64,000 nt of DNA from Mycobacterium scrofulaceum. Its GTDB lineage: Bacteria > Actinomycetota > Actinomycetes > Mycobacteriales > Mycobacteriaceae. The position numbers were made by a program, and so were the translations under genes. Positions 24,402-32,605 of this stretch are shown piece after piece. Location of the stretch: positions 17,437 through 81,436 of the forward strand of contig NZ_MVIJ01000026.1 in assembly GCF_002086735.1 (NCBI RefSeq). Reading direction: 5' to 3'. The notes below the pieces were generated by a model. That model did not search any database. It was not told the DNA's origin and worked only from the letters and a program-made list of their open reading frames with translations. The stretch's first letter is position 1, and each line of letters opens with the position of its first letter.

Positions 24402-25079
24402 TCACCGCGCCGTGACCAAATCGCCCGCGCCGCAGGGTTTCCGGGAGAACGCCACCGTCGGGGGCCGAATCACGGTGAAGCACAACAGGAAATACAGGTA
24501 GCCCAGCGACCACCCGGCCACCACGTCGGACGGGTAGTGCACGTTCAGCGCCACCCGCGAGACACCCACCGCCAGCACGCCCAGGGCGACCACCGCGAGC
24601 GCGACGCCACGCACCGCCCGGCTGGCCGCCGGCACCGCCAGCGACAGCGCGGCCAGCAACGCGGCCGTCACCTCCAGCGCGTGCCCGGACGGGAAGGAGG
24701 TCTCCGACGCGGCGACCAGCATGGTCGGCGGCCGCGGCCGGTCCGCGAGCGCCTTCGCCGCGACCGTCACGAGCCCGCTCAGCGGCGCGCACGCCAGCAG
24801 CAGCAGCCCCGCCCGCACCCGGCGCGTGGCCAGGGCCGCCACCGCCGCCACCGTGCCCAGCAACCGCAGCGGCACCGGCCCCAGCGCGAAGGAGACACCC
24901 GCCCAGAACCGCACCCAGAACGGGTGTTTGACCGCGCTGTCCCGCGCGGCGTCCAACAGCGACCAGTCCATGCGCCGCTCCCAGTGCCAGTCGTGGGAGT
25001 AGCCCACCCACATCAGCGCGTACGCCGCCACGGCGGCGAGGGCGATGCACACGGCCGGAACTCTCGGCGGTCGAGTCAT
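24402..25079 (-). CDS. PAP2 family membrane phosphatase (Rv0308-like)
   Basis: This 225-residue integral membrane protein has about five or six helices. It carries the three PAP2 motifs: KALADRPRP, PSGHAL and SRVALNVHYPSDV. The enzyme removes phosphate from a lipid or polyprenyl phosphate on the outer face of the membrane; phosphatidylglycerophosphate and decaprenyl diphosphate are possible substrates. The start ATG follows a leftward gap of 80 bases shared with the gene at 25160. It is the second PAP2 domain in the window (the other is the fusion at 8918). Confidence 0.85.
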   Translation of the reverse strand: MTRPPRVPAVCIALAAVAAYALMWVGYSHDWHWERRMDWSLLDAARDSAVKHPFWVRFWAGVSFALGPVPLRLLGTVAAVAALATRRVRAGLLLLACAPLSGLVTVAAKALADRPRPPTMLVAASETSFPSGHALEVTAALLAALSLAVPAASRAVRGVALAVVALGVLAVGVSRVALNVHYPSDVVAGWSLGYLYFLLCFTVIRPPTVAFSRKPCGAGDLVTAR

Positions 25080-25159
25080 AACCCACCGATACCAGCCGCG
25101 CGGCCCGGCGACCCGGGCGGCCCGGCACGCGTTCGGCGATCCCGCGCCATACTGGCGTC

Positions 25160-25642
25160 ATGGCCGTATTCGTCCGTAGGTTGTTCGGCATCGGCAAGCT
25201 GCCCGACGACGTGCACGCGCAGGTCGAGGCGGAAGGCCTTCTCTTCCTGGCCGACTACGTCGCGGTGACGCGGCGCTTCTCCGGGGCCATCCCCGGCGTG
25301 CGGCTACCGCACAGCGTCGCCAGCTACACGGGCTCGCTGGTGTTCACCGCCGAGCGGGTGCTGGCCACGCTGTCCATGTTGCCCAGGCTGGCGGGCCCGA
25401 CCGTCGACGTCCGCTGGGACGCGCCGCAGACCGGTGCGGCGCGGGTGGAGATCTCGGCGGCCGGTTTGCAGGTCGACGTCGACGTCGCGCGGGTGGACCC
25501 GAAGTTCAGCGGCGAGCTGTCGCTGCACTACAAGACCGCCATTCCGGCGGACGTGCTCGGCGGCCTGCCCCGGCGATCGCTGGCCTTCGACATGCCCGCC
25601 GAAAACGTCTTCCGCGCGGTCGGCGTTACCTATAGTCCGTGA
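25160..25642 (+). CDS. Conserved hypothetical protein (Rv0307c-like)
   Basis: This 160-residue soluble protein matches the length I recall for Rv0307c. The N-terminus FVRRLFGIGKLPDDVHAQVE leads into a beta-rich core. No catalytic motif or signal is visible. CATACT six bases before the ATG suggests a leaderless transcript. Its last 17 bases overlap the convergent small membrane protein gene at 25626. Confidence 0.68.
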   Translation: MAVFVRRLFGIGKLPDDVHAQVEAEGLLFLADYVAVTRRFSGAIPGVRLPHSVASYTGSLVFTAERVLATLSMLPRLAGPTVDVRWDAPQTGAARVEISAAGLQVDVDVARVDPKFSGELSLHYKTAIPADVLGGLPRRSLAFDMPAENVFRAVGVTYSP

Positions 25643-25898
25643 TCGTCATCCGCGGCCAGGGCGGCTGGCGCAGCACCGCCAGGCTGCCGATCACCGCCGC
25701 CAGCAGGCCGGTGATCACCCCGATCAGCGCGATTCGATTCGCGTCCACGGCGGGCTTCCAGGAGGCCTCGCCGTTGCGCACGACGAAAACACCGAGCGGT
25801 TTCACGACCGGGATCACGGTGGTGCCGTCCGGTGTGTGATACGGCTCGCCGTAGACGCGGCCGTCGACGAGCTGGTCCAGCAGGTCGCGGTGCTGCAC
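25626..25898 (-). CDS. Small membrane protein with GerW/YtfJ-like segment
   Basis: This 90-residue protein has an N-terminal soluble part with GEPYHTPDGTTVIPVVKPLG, which resembles the start of the GerW (YtfJ) spore-protein family, followed by one or two hydrophobic segments (IALIGVITGLLAAVIGSLAVL). The GTG start at 25898 follows AAGGGAG. GerW-like domains also occur in non-sporulating actinobacteria, with unknown function. The short length and terminal membrane anchor differ from Bacillus YtfJ. Divergent from the BluB gene; tail overlaps the gene at 25160. Confidence 0.6.
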   Translation of the reverse strand: MQHRDLLDQLVDGRVYGEPYHTPDGTTVIPVVKPLGVFVVRNGEASWKPAVDANRIALIGVITGLLAAVIGSLAVLRQPPWPRMTITDYR

Positions 25899-25980
25899 GG
25901 AACACTCCCTTCTCGGGTGTTCGCCGGGCCCAGGGTGCGGACCCGGTCCACGCTAACCCGGATTTCCTACGATGACAGGC

Positions 25981-26646
25981 GTGAACGAGGCATTCAGCCC
26001 GCAGGAACGGCGGGCGGTCTACCGGGTGATCTCCGAGCGCCGCGACATGCGCCGGTTCTCACCCGGCGGCGTGGTGGGCGAGGAGGTGCTGGCGCGGCTG
26101 CTGCAGGCCGCCCATGCGGCGCCCAGCGTCGGTCTGATGCAGCCGTGGCGGTTCATCCGGATCACCGACGACTCGCTGCGGCGGCGCATCCACGCGCTCG
26201 TCGACGACGAGCGGCCGCTCACCGCCGCGGCCCTCGGCGAGCGGGCGCAGGAGTTTTTGGCGCTGAAGGTCGAGGGCATCCTCGAGTGCGCCGAGCTGCT
26301 GGTGGTGGCGCTGTGCGACGACCGGGACAAGCACGTGTTCGGCCGGCGGACCCTGCCGCAGATGGATCTCGCGTCGGTGTCGTGCGCCATCCAGAACCTG
26401 TGGCTGGCGGCGCGCTCGGAAGGCCTTGGCATGGGCTGGGTTTCGCTGTTCGATCCGCAGCGGCTGGCGGCCCTGCTGCAGATGCCCGCCGGCGCCGAGC
26501 CGGTGGCCATCCTGTGCCTGGGTCCGGTGCCCGAATTCCCCGATCGGCCGGCGCTGGAGCTCGACGGCTGGGCCGTCGCCCGCCCGCTGTCGGAGTTCGT
26601 CTGCGAGAACGGCTGGAGTCGGCGCGCCCAGGCTCCCCCCAACTAG
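25981..26646 (+). CDS. bluB: BluB-type nitroreductase, 5,6-dimethylbenzimidazole synthase
   Basis: This 221-residue flavin enzyme matches BluB, which breaks down reduced FMN with oxygen to make 5,6-dimethylbenzimidazole, the lower ligand of vitamin B12. Motifs: SERRDMRRF (flavin phosphate), HAAPSVGLMQPWRFI, and the long GRRTLPQMDLASVSCAIQ region with GLGMGWVSLFDP. I chose GTG 25981 because TACGAT lies seven bases upstream, fitting a leaderless start; an ATG nine bases earlier (25972) is inside that promoter element. The sulfatase follows after 39 bases and may be co-transcribed. Confidence 0.85.
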   Translation: MNEAFSPQERRAVYRVISERRDMRRFSPGGVVGEEVLARLLQAAHAAPSVGLMQPWRFIRITDDSLRRRIHALVDDERPLTAAALGERAQEFLALKVEGILECAELLVVALCDDRDKHVFGRRTLPQMDLASVSCAIQNLWLAARSEGLGMGWVSLFDPQRLAALLQMPAGAEPVAILCLGPVPEFPDRPALELDGWAVARPLSEFVCENGWSRRAQAPPN

Positions 26647-26685
26647 CTGCGGTATCGTCGCCGGTCGCGACGGAAGGTTGAAGGG

Positions 26686-28089
26686 GTGACGCAATTGGCG
26701 CCGGGTGAAGCAGCGGACCGGAAAGACAACGTGCTGATCGTGCACTGGCACGACCTGGGGCGCTATCTCGGCGCCTATGGCCACCGGGACGTCTCGAGTC
26801 CCCGGCTGGACCGCCTGGCCGCCGAGGGCATCCTGTTCACCCGCGCCCACGCCACGGCGCCGCTGTGCTCGCCGTCGCGCGGATCGCTGTTCACCGGACG
26901 CTACCCGCAGACCAATGGCCTGATCGGGCTGGCGCACCACGGCTGGGAATACCGCAACGGCGTGCGCACCCTGCCCGAGATCTTGACCGGTGCGGGTTGG
27001 TACTCCGCGCTTTTCGGCATGCAGCACGAGACGTCCTACCCGCAGCGGCTGGGCTTCGACGAGTTCGACGTGTCGAATTCGTATTGCGAGTACGTGGTGG
27101 ACAAGGCGGGCGAGTGGCTGCGCGAAGGCGGCGAGAACCTGGCCGGCCAGCCGTTCCTGTTGACCGCCGGGTTCTTCGAGACGCACCGGCCGTATCCCCG
27201 GGACCGCTATCAGCCCGCGGACAGCGCGCGGGTCGAACCGCCCGGGTGCCTGCCCGACACCCCCGAGGTGCGCGGCGACCTCGCCGCCTTCTACGGCTCG
27301 ATCGCCACGGCCGATGCCGCCGTCGGCCGGCTGCTGGACACGCTGGCCGAAACCGGGCTGGACGCCAGCACCTGGGTGGTGTTCTTCACCGACCACGGCG
27401 CGGCGTTCCCGCGCGCCAAATCCACGCTGTACGACGCCGGAACCGGCATCGGCATGATCGTCCGGCCCCCCACCGACCGGGCCCTGACCCCGCGGGTGTA
27501 CGACGAACTCTTCAGCGGCGTGGACCTGTTGCCGACGCTGCTGGAGCTGCTGGGTCTCGACCTCCCCCCCGACGTCGACGGGGTGTCGCACGCGCGCGCC
27601 CTGTTCGCGCCGGACCCGCACGCGGTGCCCGTCAGGGACCACGTGTACACGACGAAGACCTATCACGACTCGTTCGATCCGATCCGCGCGATCCGCACCA
27701 AGGAATACAGCTACATCGAGAATTACGCGGCCCGCCCGCTGCTCGACCTGCCGCTGGACATCGAGGAAAGCCCGTCCGGGATCGCCGTGGCGCCGTTGGT
27801 CGCCGGCCCGCGCCCGGAACGCGAACTCTACGACCTGCGCACCGACCCGACCGAGACCACAAATCTGCTCGCCGGCGACAATCCCGGCGCCGACGAGATC
27901 GCCGCGGATTTGGCTGTGCGGCTTGATGATTGGCGTCAGCGCACGGGCGACGTCATCCCGTCGGAGTTCGCCGGCACCCGCATCGCGGCGCGTTACACCG
28001 AGACGTACCTGCAGATCCACCGGGTGAAGCCGACCGCCCGCTCGGCGATCGCGGCCGACCGCGGCATCGAGGATCAGGCGAGCGGTTAG
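26686..28089 (+). CDS. Type I sulfatase (Rv0296c-like)
   Basis: This 467-residue enzyme hydrolyses a sulfate ester. The sulfatase signature CSPSRGSLFTGR begins at C61, which is converted to formylglycine. FFTDHGAAF supplies metal-binding Asp-His, and FETHRPYPRDRY lies between. The first metal site is unusual: most sulfatases have Asp-Asp, here it reads VHWHDLGRYLG with His-Asp. No signal peptide, so it is probably cytosolic. The target could be a sulfated lipid, steroid or carbohydrate. It ends four bases inside the convergent Tam gene. In M. tuberculosis Rv0295c and PE_PGRS5 lie around this gene; they are absent here. Confidence 0.87.
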   Translation: MTQLAPGEAADRKDNVLIVHWHDLGRYLGAYGHRDVSSPRLDRLAAEGILFTRAHATAPLCSPSRGSLFTGRYPQTNGLIGLAHHGWEYRNGVRTLPEILTGAGWYSALFGMQHETSYPQRLGFDEFDVSNSYCEYVVDKAGEWLREGGENLAGQPFLLTAGFFETHRPYPRDRYQPADSARVEPPGCLPDTPEVRGDLAAFYGSIATADAAVGRLLDTLAETGLDASTWVVFFTDHGAAFPRAKSTLYDAGTGIGMIVRPPTDRALTPRVYDELFSGVDLLPTLLELLGLDLPPDVDGVSHARALFAPDPHAVPVRDHVYTTKTYHDSFDPIRAIRTKEYSYIENYAARPLLDLPLDIEESPSGIAVAPLVAGPRPERELYDLRTDPTETTNLLAGDNPGADEIAADLAVRLDDWRQRTGDVIPSEFAGTRIAARYTETYLQIHRVKPTARSAIAADRGIEDQASG

Positions 28090-28871
28090 CCGGCCGAGCG
28101 CCGCGCGCCGCCCACCTCGGCGACGACGAACACCCGGCGGAACGGGAAGATCGTCGTGCCGTCGGGCCGGGGCGGGTAGGCGTCGTCCAGCAGCGGGATC
28201 AGCTCCTGACGGAACCGCTCCCAGTCTTCGGCGCTCAGCCGCTCACGCACCGGGACCAGGGCCGTCCCGGTGATCCATTCCAGCACCGGGTTGTCACCGG
28301 TCAGCTGGTGCAGGTAGGTGGTCTCCCAGACGTCGACCTTGCATCCGGCGTCCAGCAGCAGGTTGGCGTACTGGATCGGCGGCTGCACCACGGCGCCGAC
28401 GCGAAACGGGATGTCGCGCATCACTTTCGCGTACGGCTCACGCCTGGCCAACGTCCGCACCGTGGCGTGCGACGGGGTTTCGAAGTTGCCCGGGATCTGG
28501 ACGGCGATCCACGATCCGGCCGCCAGCTCCTCGACCCACCGGACCAGCAGGTCGGCGTGCTCGGGCACCCAATGCAGGGCCGCATTGCTGACCACCACGT
28601 CGGTGTCGGGCTTGGGCTTCCAGTGGCGCAGGTCACCGACGACGGCGTCGATGCCGCGTTCCTTTGCGGCGGCGACCATCTCCGGAGAGGTGTCCATCGC
28701 CTCGATCACCGCTTCCGGCCAGCGCCGGGACAGGTACTTGGTCAGGTGGCCGGGACCGCAGCCCAGGTCGACGACGCGGCGGGCCCGCTCGGCCCCCACC
28801 CGGGACAGCAGGTCGTAGAAGGGCCGGCTGCGATGGTCCGCAAAGGCCAGGTAGACATCGGGATCCCACAT
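28086..28871 (-). CDS. tam: Trans-aconitate 2-methyltransferase
   Basis: This 261-residue SAM-dependent methyltransferase begins MWDPDVYLAFADHRSRPFYD, the characteristic start of Tam, and has the SAM motif VVDLGCGPGHLT (about 35-46), then MDTSPEMVAAA, VSNAALHWVPEH and IAVQIPGNF. Tam methylates trans-aconitate, removing a spontaneous inhibitor of aconitase and citric-acid-cycle flow. I chose ATG 28871 because it gives the exact family start and an AGGA site lies upstream; an open frame runs on to 28988 without homology. It is cytosolic and transcribed alone. Confidence 0.9.
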   Translation of the reverse strand: MWDPDVYLAFADHRSRPFYDLLSRVGAERARRVVDLGCGPGHLTKYLSRRWPEAVIEAMDTSPEMVAAAKERGIDAVVGDLRHWKPKPDTDVVVSNAALHWVPEHADLLVRWVEELAAGSWIAVQIPGNFETPSHATVRTLARREPYAKVMRDIPFRVGAVVQPPIQYANLLLDAGCKVDVWETTYLHQLTGDNPVLEWITGTALVPVRERLSAEDWERFRQELIPLLDDAYPPRPDGTTIFPFRRVFVVAEVGGARRSAG

Positions 28872-28996
28872 GGCGGTCCTCCTGATCAACGCGCCGTCGG
28901 CGGTCGGCGGATAGCCCAACCGTATTACCGTATGCCGCCCCGGTGTGCCGCCCAACTGGCCCCGGGTGCCGCGCCGGCCGGTTAGCATCGGCGTTC

Positions 28997-30217
28997 GTGG
29001 CGCCCGACACTTCGATTGATCCGCCCATTCCCGTTCCGGACATTCCCGGTGCCTTCAAGGACGCCTTCCAGGGTGCGGACGTGCCGATCGGCATCGGCGG
29101 ATTGCCCCCGAATTCCGCGCTGTCCCCCCGCCAGCGCATGGTAGTCGAGGGCTCGGCCGTCGGCGACCTGGCCCTGCGTACCTGGGTGTCCTCACTGCTC
29201 ACCGCGACGGTGGCGCCGGCCGTGCTCGCCGCCGCCCTGCGGCACTCCGACGCCGGCGCCGAGCGCGCCAACCTGAACTTCTACGCCGAACTGGGTGCGC
29301 AGCGAGACCCGGTGAAGTCGTTCCCCGCACCGGCCGGGCCGCCGCGGGTGCGGTCGCGGCGCGCCAGCCCCCTGACCGAGTGGGCCGCGGGCGGTGCGGT
29401 GGAGAACATCGCGTTCGAAAGCAGTTTCGCTGCCATCAACCCCGCGATGCGCGAGCGGTGGGGCGCCTGGAAGTCCAACAACATCGTGCGCGCGCAGCAT
29501 TGGCGCCACGACGACGGTCCGCGTCCCACGCTGTGCGTCATCCACGGCTTCATGGGGTCGTCGTATCTGGCCAACGGGCGGTTCTTCGCCCTGCCCTGGT
29601 ATTACCGGTCCGGCTACGACGTGGTGATGTACACGTTGCCCTTTCACGGCAAGCGTGCCGAAAGGCTGTCGCCCTTCAGTGGTTTCGGCTACTTCGCCGG
29701 CGGCCTGAGCGGTTTCGCCGAGGCGATGGCCCAGGCGGTGCACGACTTCCGGTCGATCATCGATTACCTGCGCGGCACCGGGGTCGACCGCATCGCCCTG
29801 ACCGGCATCTCGCTGGGCGGCTACACCTCGGCGCTGGTGGCCTCGGTCGACGACCGGCTCGAGGCCGTCATCCCGAACTGCCCCGTCGTCACCCCCGCGA
29901 GCCTGTTCGACGAATGGTTTCCGGCCAACAAGCTGGTGCGGCTGGGGCTGCGCCTGTCCCACATCGGCCGCGCGGAGTTGGCCGACGGGCTGTCCTACCA
30001 CTGCCCGCTGACCTATCGGCCGCTGCTGGATAAGGATCGGCGGATGATCATCACCGGGCTCGGCGATCGGATGGCGCCGCCGGACCACGCCGTCAAGCTG
30101 TGGGAGCACTGGGATCGTTGTGCGCTGCACTGGTTCCCGGGCAGCCACGTGCTGCACGTGAGCCAGCTGGACTACCTGCGCCGGATGACCGCGTTCCTGC
30201 AGACCGTCATGTTCTAG
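28997..30217 (+). CDS. Alpha/beta hydrolase (Rv0293c-like)
   Basis: This 406-residue protein has an N-terminal extension of about 170 residues, then an alpha/beta hydrolase core: HGFMGSSYLANGRFF (oxyanion hole), GISLGGYTSAL (nucleophile Ser) and, near the end, GSHVLHVSQ with the likely catalytic His; Asp is in GLGDRMAPPDH. The fold is esterase or lipase-like, with no clear signal peptide. The GTG start is chosen because TAGCAT lies eight bases before it, fitting a leaderless mRNA. The last 11 bases overlap the convergent eccE3 gene. Confidence 0.8.
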   Translation: MAPDTSIDPPIPVPDIPGAFKDAFQGADVPIGIGGLPPNSALSPRQRMVVEGSAVGDLALRTWVSSLLTATVAPAVLAAALRHSDAGAERANLNFYAELGAQRDPVKSFPAPAGPPRVRSRRASPLTEWAAGGAVENIAFESSFAAINPAMRERWGAWKSNNIVRAQHWRHDDGPRPTLCVIHGFMGSSYLANGRFFALPWYYRSGYDVVMYTLPFHGKRAERLSPFSGFGYFAGGLSGFAEAMAQAVHDFRSIIDYLRGTGVDRIALTGISLGGYTSALVASVDDRLEAVIPNCPVVTPASLFDEWFPANKLVRLGLRLSHIGRAELADGLSYHCPLTYRPLLDKDRRMIITGLGDRMAPPDHAVKLWEHWDRCALHWFPGSHVLHVSQLDYLRRMTAFLQTVMF

Positions 30218-31205
30218 CGGTTTCGGCGGCCGGCTCCCGGTGCGCCCCGCCCGCCGGGGTCGGCCAGTCCAGTTCCGCCAGCAGGCCCGCGGGCGCGTCG
30301 CTGTGCCCGTCGAGGCGTCGGGTGGACAACAGGTCCAGGGCCATCAGCGCGGGCCAGTGATTACCCGCCTGCGGGGTGAGGCCGGCCAGCGGCGCGCGCC
30401 GTTCGGGCTGCGTGTCCGTCTGCAGCGCGCAGGCGGCGGCGATCGTCGGCTGCGCCGCGTCACCGGCGATCTCCAGCGCTATGCAGGTCTCCAGCGCCGA
30501 GGAAGACCGGATTTCCTCCAGCGTCTGCGGCAACGCCTGGTCAACCCGAATCCGGTATGCCGCAAGATAATCCGAAGTGCCGCGCTGGACCCCGCGCCAG
30601 GTCTCGCGGGCGTTGGAAGTGAGCAACCGTGGGATGTCGTCGGGCGTCACGGCGGTCGCCTCCCAACCGATCTCTCGAAGATGGTCGGCCAGCCGGCGCG
30701 CTGCCACCTGCGCGGTCTCGTGCAACGGGATGCGCGGCGAGCGCGCTTTGAGCGCGGCGAGGTTGTCGGCGGCCGATATCGTCAGCCCGATCCACGTCTC
30801 CCGCCTGGAGGGGTCGGATGCGTTGGCGCGGCTGGTGATCCGGATCTTGTCCGCGCGAATACCGTAGCGATCCAGGTAGCCGGCGATCAGCGGCAGCGGC
30901 AACACGTCGGCTCCGCCCTCCGACGCACCCACGCGAAGCAGCGCGGTTCTGACCGTCGCGGAGTCCATTTCGGGCACGAACTCCCTACCACGACCCATGA
31001 TCGCCAGCCGCCGGCGCAACAGCGTGGTGAAGTACATCCCGCGCCACCACCCGAACAGCGCGAGCACGACGGCGCCGGCAATGCCGAGCACCCAGTAGTC
31101 CCGAGTCGAGTGCCACGGGTAGGCCAGCACCGCGGGCACGACGGCGAGCAGCGCCAGCGTGATTCGCGCGGGTCCGGGGAGTGGGATGGATCGCAGCGGG
31201 CTCAC
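30207..31205 (-). CDS. eccE3: ESX-3 component EccE3
   Basis: This 332-residue membrane protein is part of the ESX-3 secretion channel, at its periphery. Two transmembrane helices lie near residues 14-30 and 38-53 (ALLAVVPAVLAY, YWVLGIAGAVVLALFGWW), followed by a soluble domain with ESAT-type EccE features (TSRANASDPSRRETWIGL). Start GTG 31205 overlaps the mycP3 stop in a GTGA junction. It is the last gene of the operon and overlaps the convergent hydrolase by 11 bases, so read-through is possible. Identification rests on order, length and topology as much as on motifs, because EccE proteins diverge quickly. Confidence 0.9.
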   Translation of the reverse strand: MSPLRSIPLPGPARITLALLAVVPAVLAYPWHSTRDYWVLGIAGAVVLALFGWWRGMYFTTLLRRRLAIMGRGREFVPEMDSATVRTALLRVGASEGGADVLPLPLIAGYLDRYGIRADKIRITSRANASDPSRRETWIGLTISAADNLAALKARSPRIPLHETAQVAARRLADHLREIGWEATAVTPDDIPRLLTSNARETWRGVQRGTSDYLAAYRIRVDQALPQTLEEIRSSSALETCIALEIAGDAAQPTIAAACALQTDTQPERRAPLAGLTPQAGNHWPALMALDLLSTRRLDGHSDAPAGLLAELDWPTPAGGAHREPAAETART

Positions 31206-32605
31206 GGTGTGGCGTCCTTTCGTCGGCGCGCGTTGAGCGCGGTGATCCCGCCGACGATGCCGACGAGCACGGCCAGCGCGGCGGTTCCGGCCAGAGCGAC
31301 GGTCCGCGGGGTGGTGTCCTTGGGCGCGGGGGCGGGGGGAACGGCGATCGGTTTGGCCGCCGCCGCGGGCGGCTGATTGCCCGCGGGCAGTTGCCAGGTC
31401 AGGGCGGCCACCGGGTCCACGCTGCCGGCGCCGATGACGTTGGACGGCGCCCTGGCGCCGCCCAGCGCGGTCGCGGTGATGCGATGCACGACCTGGGTGG
31501 CGTTGAGGTCGGGATACTTGCTGCGGACCAGCGCCGCGACCCCGGCCACGTAGCCGGCCGCGTAGCTGGTTCCGCTCAGCGCGACCTGTTGCTGGTGTTC
31601 GTCGGGGAGGCCGTTGGCCAGGCCGCCGCCGTCGGCGTTGCCGACCGAGACGATGCGTTCGCCGGGGGCGGCGATGCCCACCCACGGGCCGGCCATGGTG
31701 AATTTGGACGGCCGGCCGTCCGGTGTCAGGGAGGCGACCGAGAGCACGTAGGGCTGCCACAGCGACGGGATGGAGACCGAGGTGACGCCGGCCCAGTTGC
31801 GCGGGTCGTCCGGGCGGCTCAGGTCGGTGAGCGGGTTGGACTCGCACGAGGTGCCGCCGCCGACCGATCCGGTCGGTCCGGTGTTGCCGGCGGCGGCCAC
31901 GATCACCGCGTCCTTGTCCACCGCCGCGTAGCGGATCGCCGCGCCGAGCGCGGCCTCGTCGACCGGCCGGTCGGCGGGCAGGCAGGTGAGCGTGGAGACG
32001 TCGATCACCCTGGCGCCGAGGTCGGCCGCGTGCACGATCGCGCGTCCCAACGTCGTGACGTCCAGGGTGGCCCGCGCCATCAGCGGGTCGCCGCCCGGCG
32101 TGCGCGGCGAGAACTTGGCGGACGTCGTCCTGATCGACACCACGCGCGCGGCGGGTGCCACGCCCGAGAAGCCGTCCTCACCGGATCCCGCGGGCTGGCC
32201 GGCGATGAGCCCGGCGACCAGGGTGCCATGGCCGTCGCAATCGGTCAGGCCGTCGGTCGTCTCGACGAAGTCACCACCCGGGTCGACGTTGGGCAGCCGC
32301 GGGCCCGGCCGAACGCCGGTGTCGAGCACCGCCACCAGCTGACCCTCACCGCGCGAGAACTCCCATGCCCTGGGCAGATTCAGCGTCGCCTGGCTCGGGG
32401 TGACCGCGGCGGGGTCGCTTCCCGGAATCACCCCGGAGGTGGTGCACGGGCCGCGTTGCTCCATCGGCTGGACGGGACCCGGGGATCCGCTCGGCGGCGG
32501 AACACCCGGATCGACCTTCGGCGCCTCGATGGCCATAGCCGACGGGCATGCCCACAGCACGGCCGCGAATGCCGCTGCGAGACAGGCCGATCCGGTCCGA
32601 ATCAT
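31202..32605 (-). CDS. mycP3: Mycosin-3, ESX-3 membrane-anchored subtilisin protease
   Basis: This 467-residue protein has a signal peptide (about 1-25), a subtilase domain with D95 (VAVLDTGV), H126 (DGHGTLVAG), oxyanion N241 and S347 (LSGTSYAA), and a C-terminal transmembrane helix (about 437-459) followed by RRRK. It sits on the periplasmic face of the ESX-3 complex and stabilises it. ATG overlaps the eccD3 stop (ATGA) and its own stop overlaps the eccE3 start (GTGA). The catalytic triad is complete. Confidence 0.95.
   Translation of the reverse strand: MIRTGSACLAAAFAAVLWACPSAMAIEAPKVDPGVPPPSGSPGPVQPMEQRGPCTTSGVIPGSDPAAVTPSQATLNLPRAWEFSRGEGQLVAVLDTGVRPGPRLPNVDPGGDFVETTDGLTDCDGHGTLVAGLIAGQPAGSGEDGFSGVAPAARVVSIRTTSAKFSPRTPGGDPLMARATLDVTTLGRAIVHAADLGARVIDVSTLTCLPADRPVDEAALGAAIRYAAVDKDAVIVAAAGNTGPTGSVGGGTSCESNPLTDLSRPDDPRNWAGVTSVSIPSLWQPYVLSVASLTPDGRPSKFTMAGPWVGIAAPGERIVSVGNADGGGLANGLPDEHQQQVALSGTSYAAGYVAGVAALVRSKYPDLNATQVVHRITATALGGARAPSNVIGAGSVDPVAALTWQLPAGNQPPAAAAKPIAVPPAPAPKDTTPRTVALAGTAALAVLVGIVGGITALNARRRKDATP

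Noticed and set aside
26059..28020. Long open frame of 653 codons on the minus strand
   Set aside because: It is antisense to the sulfatase and BluB, whose motifs are clear; its translation is Arg/Gln/Val-rich with no family features, as expected from reverse-strand reading of GC-rich codons.
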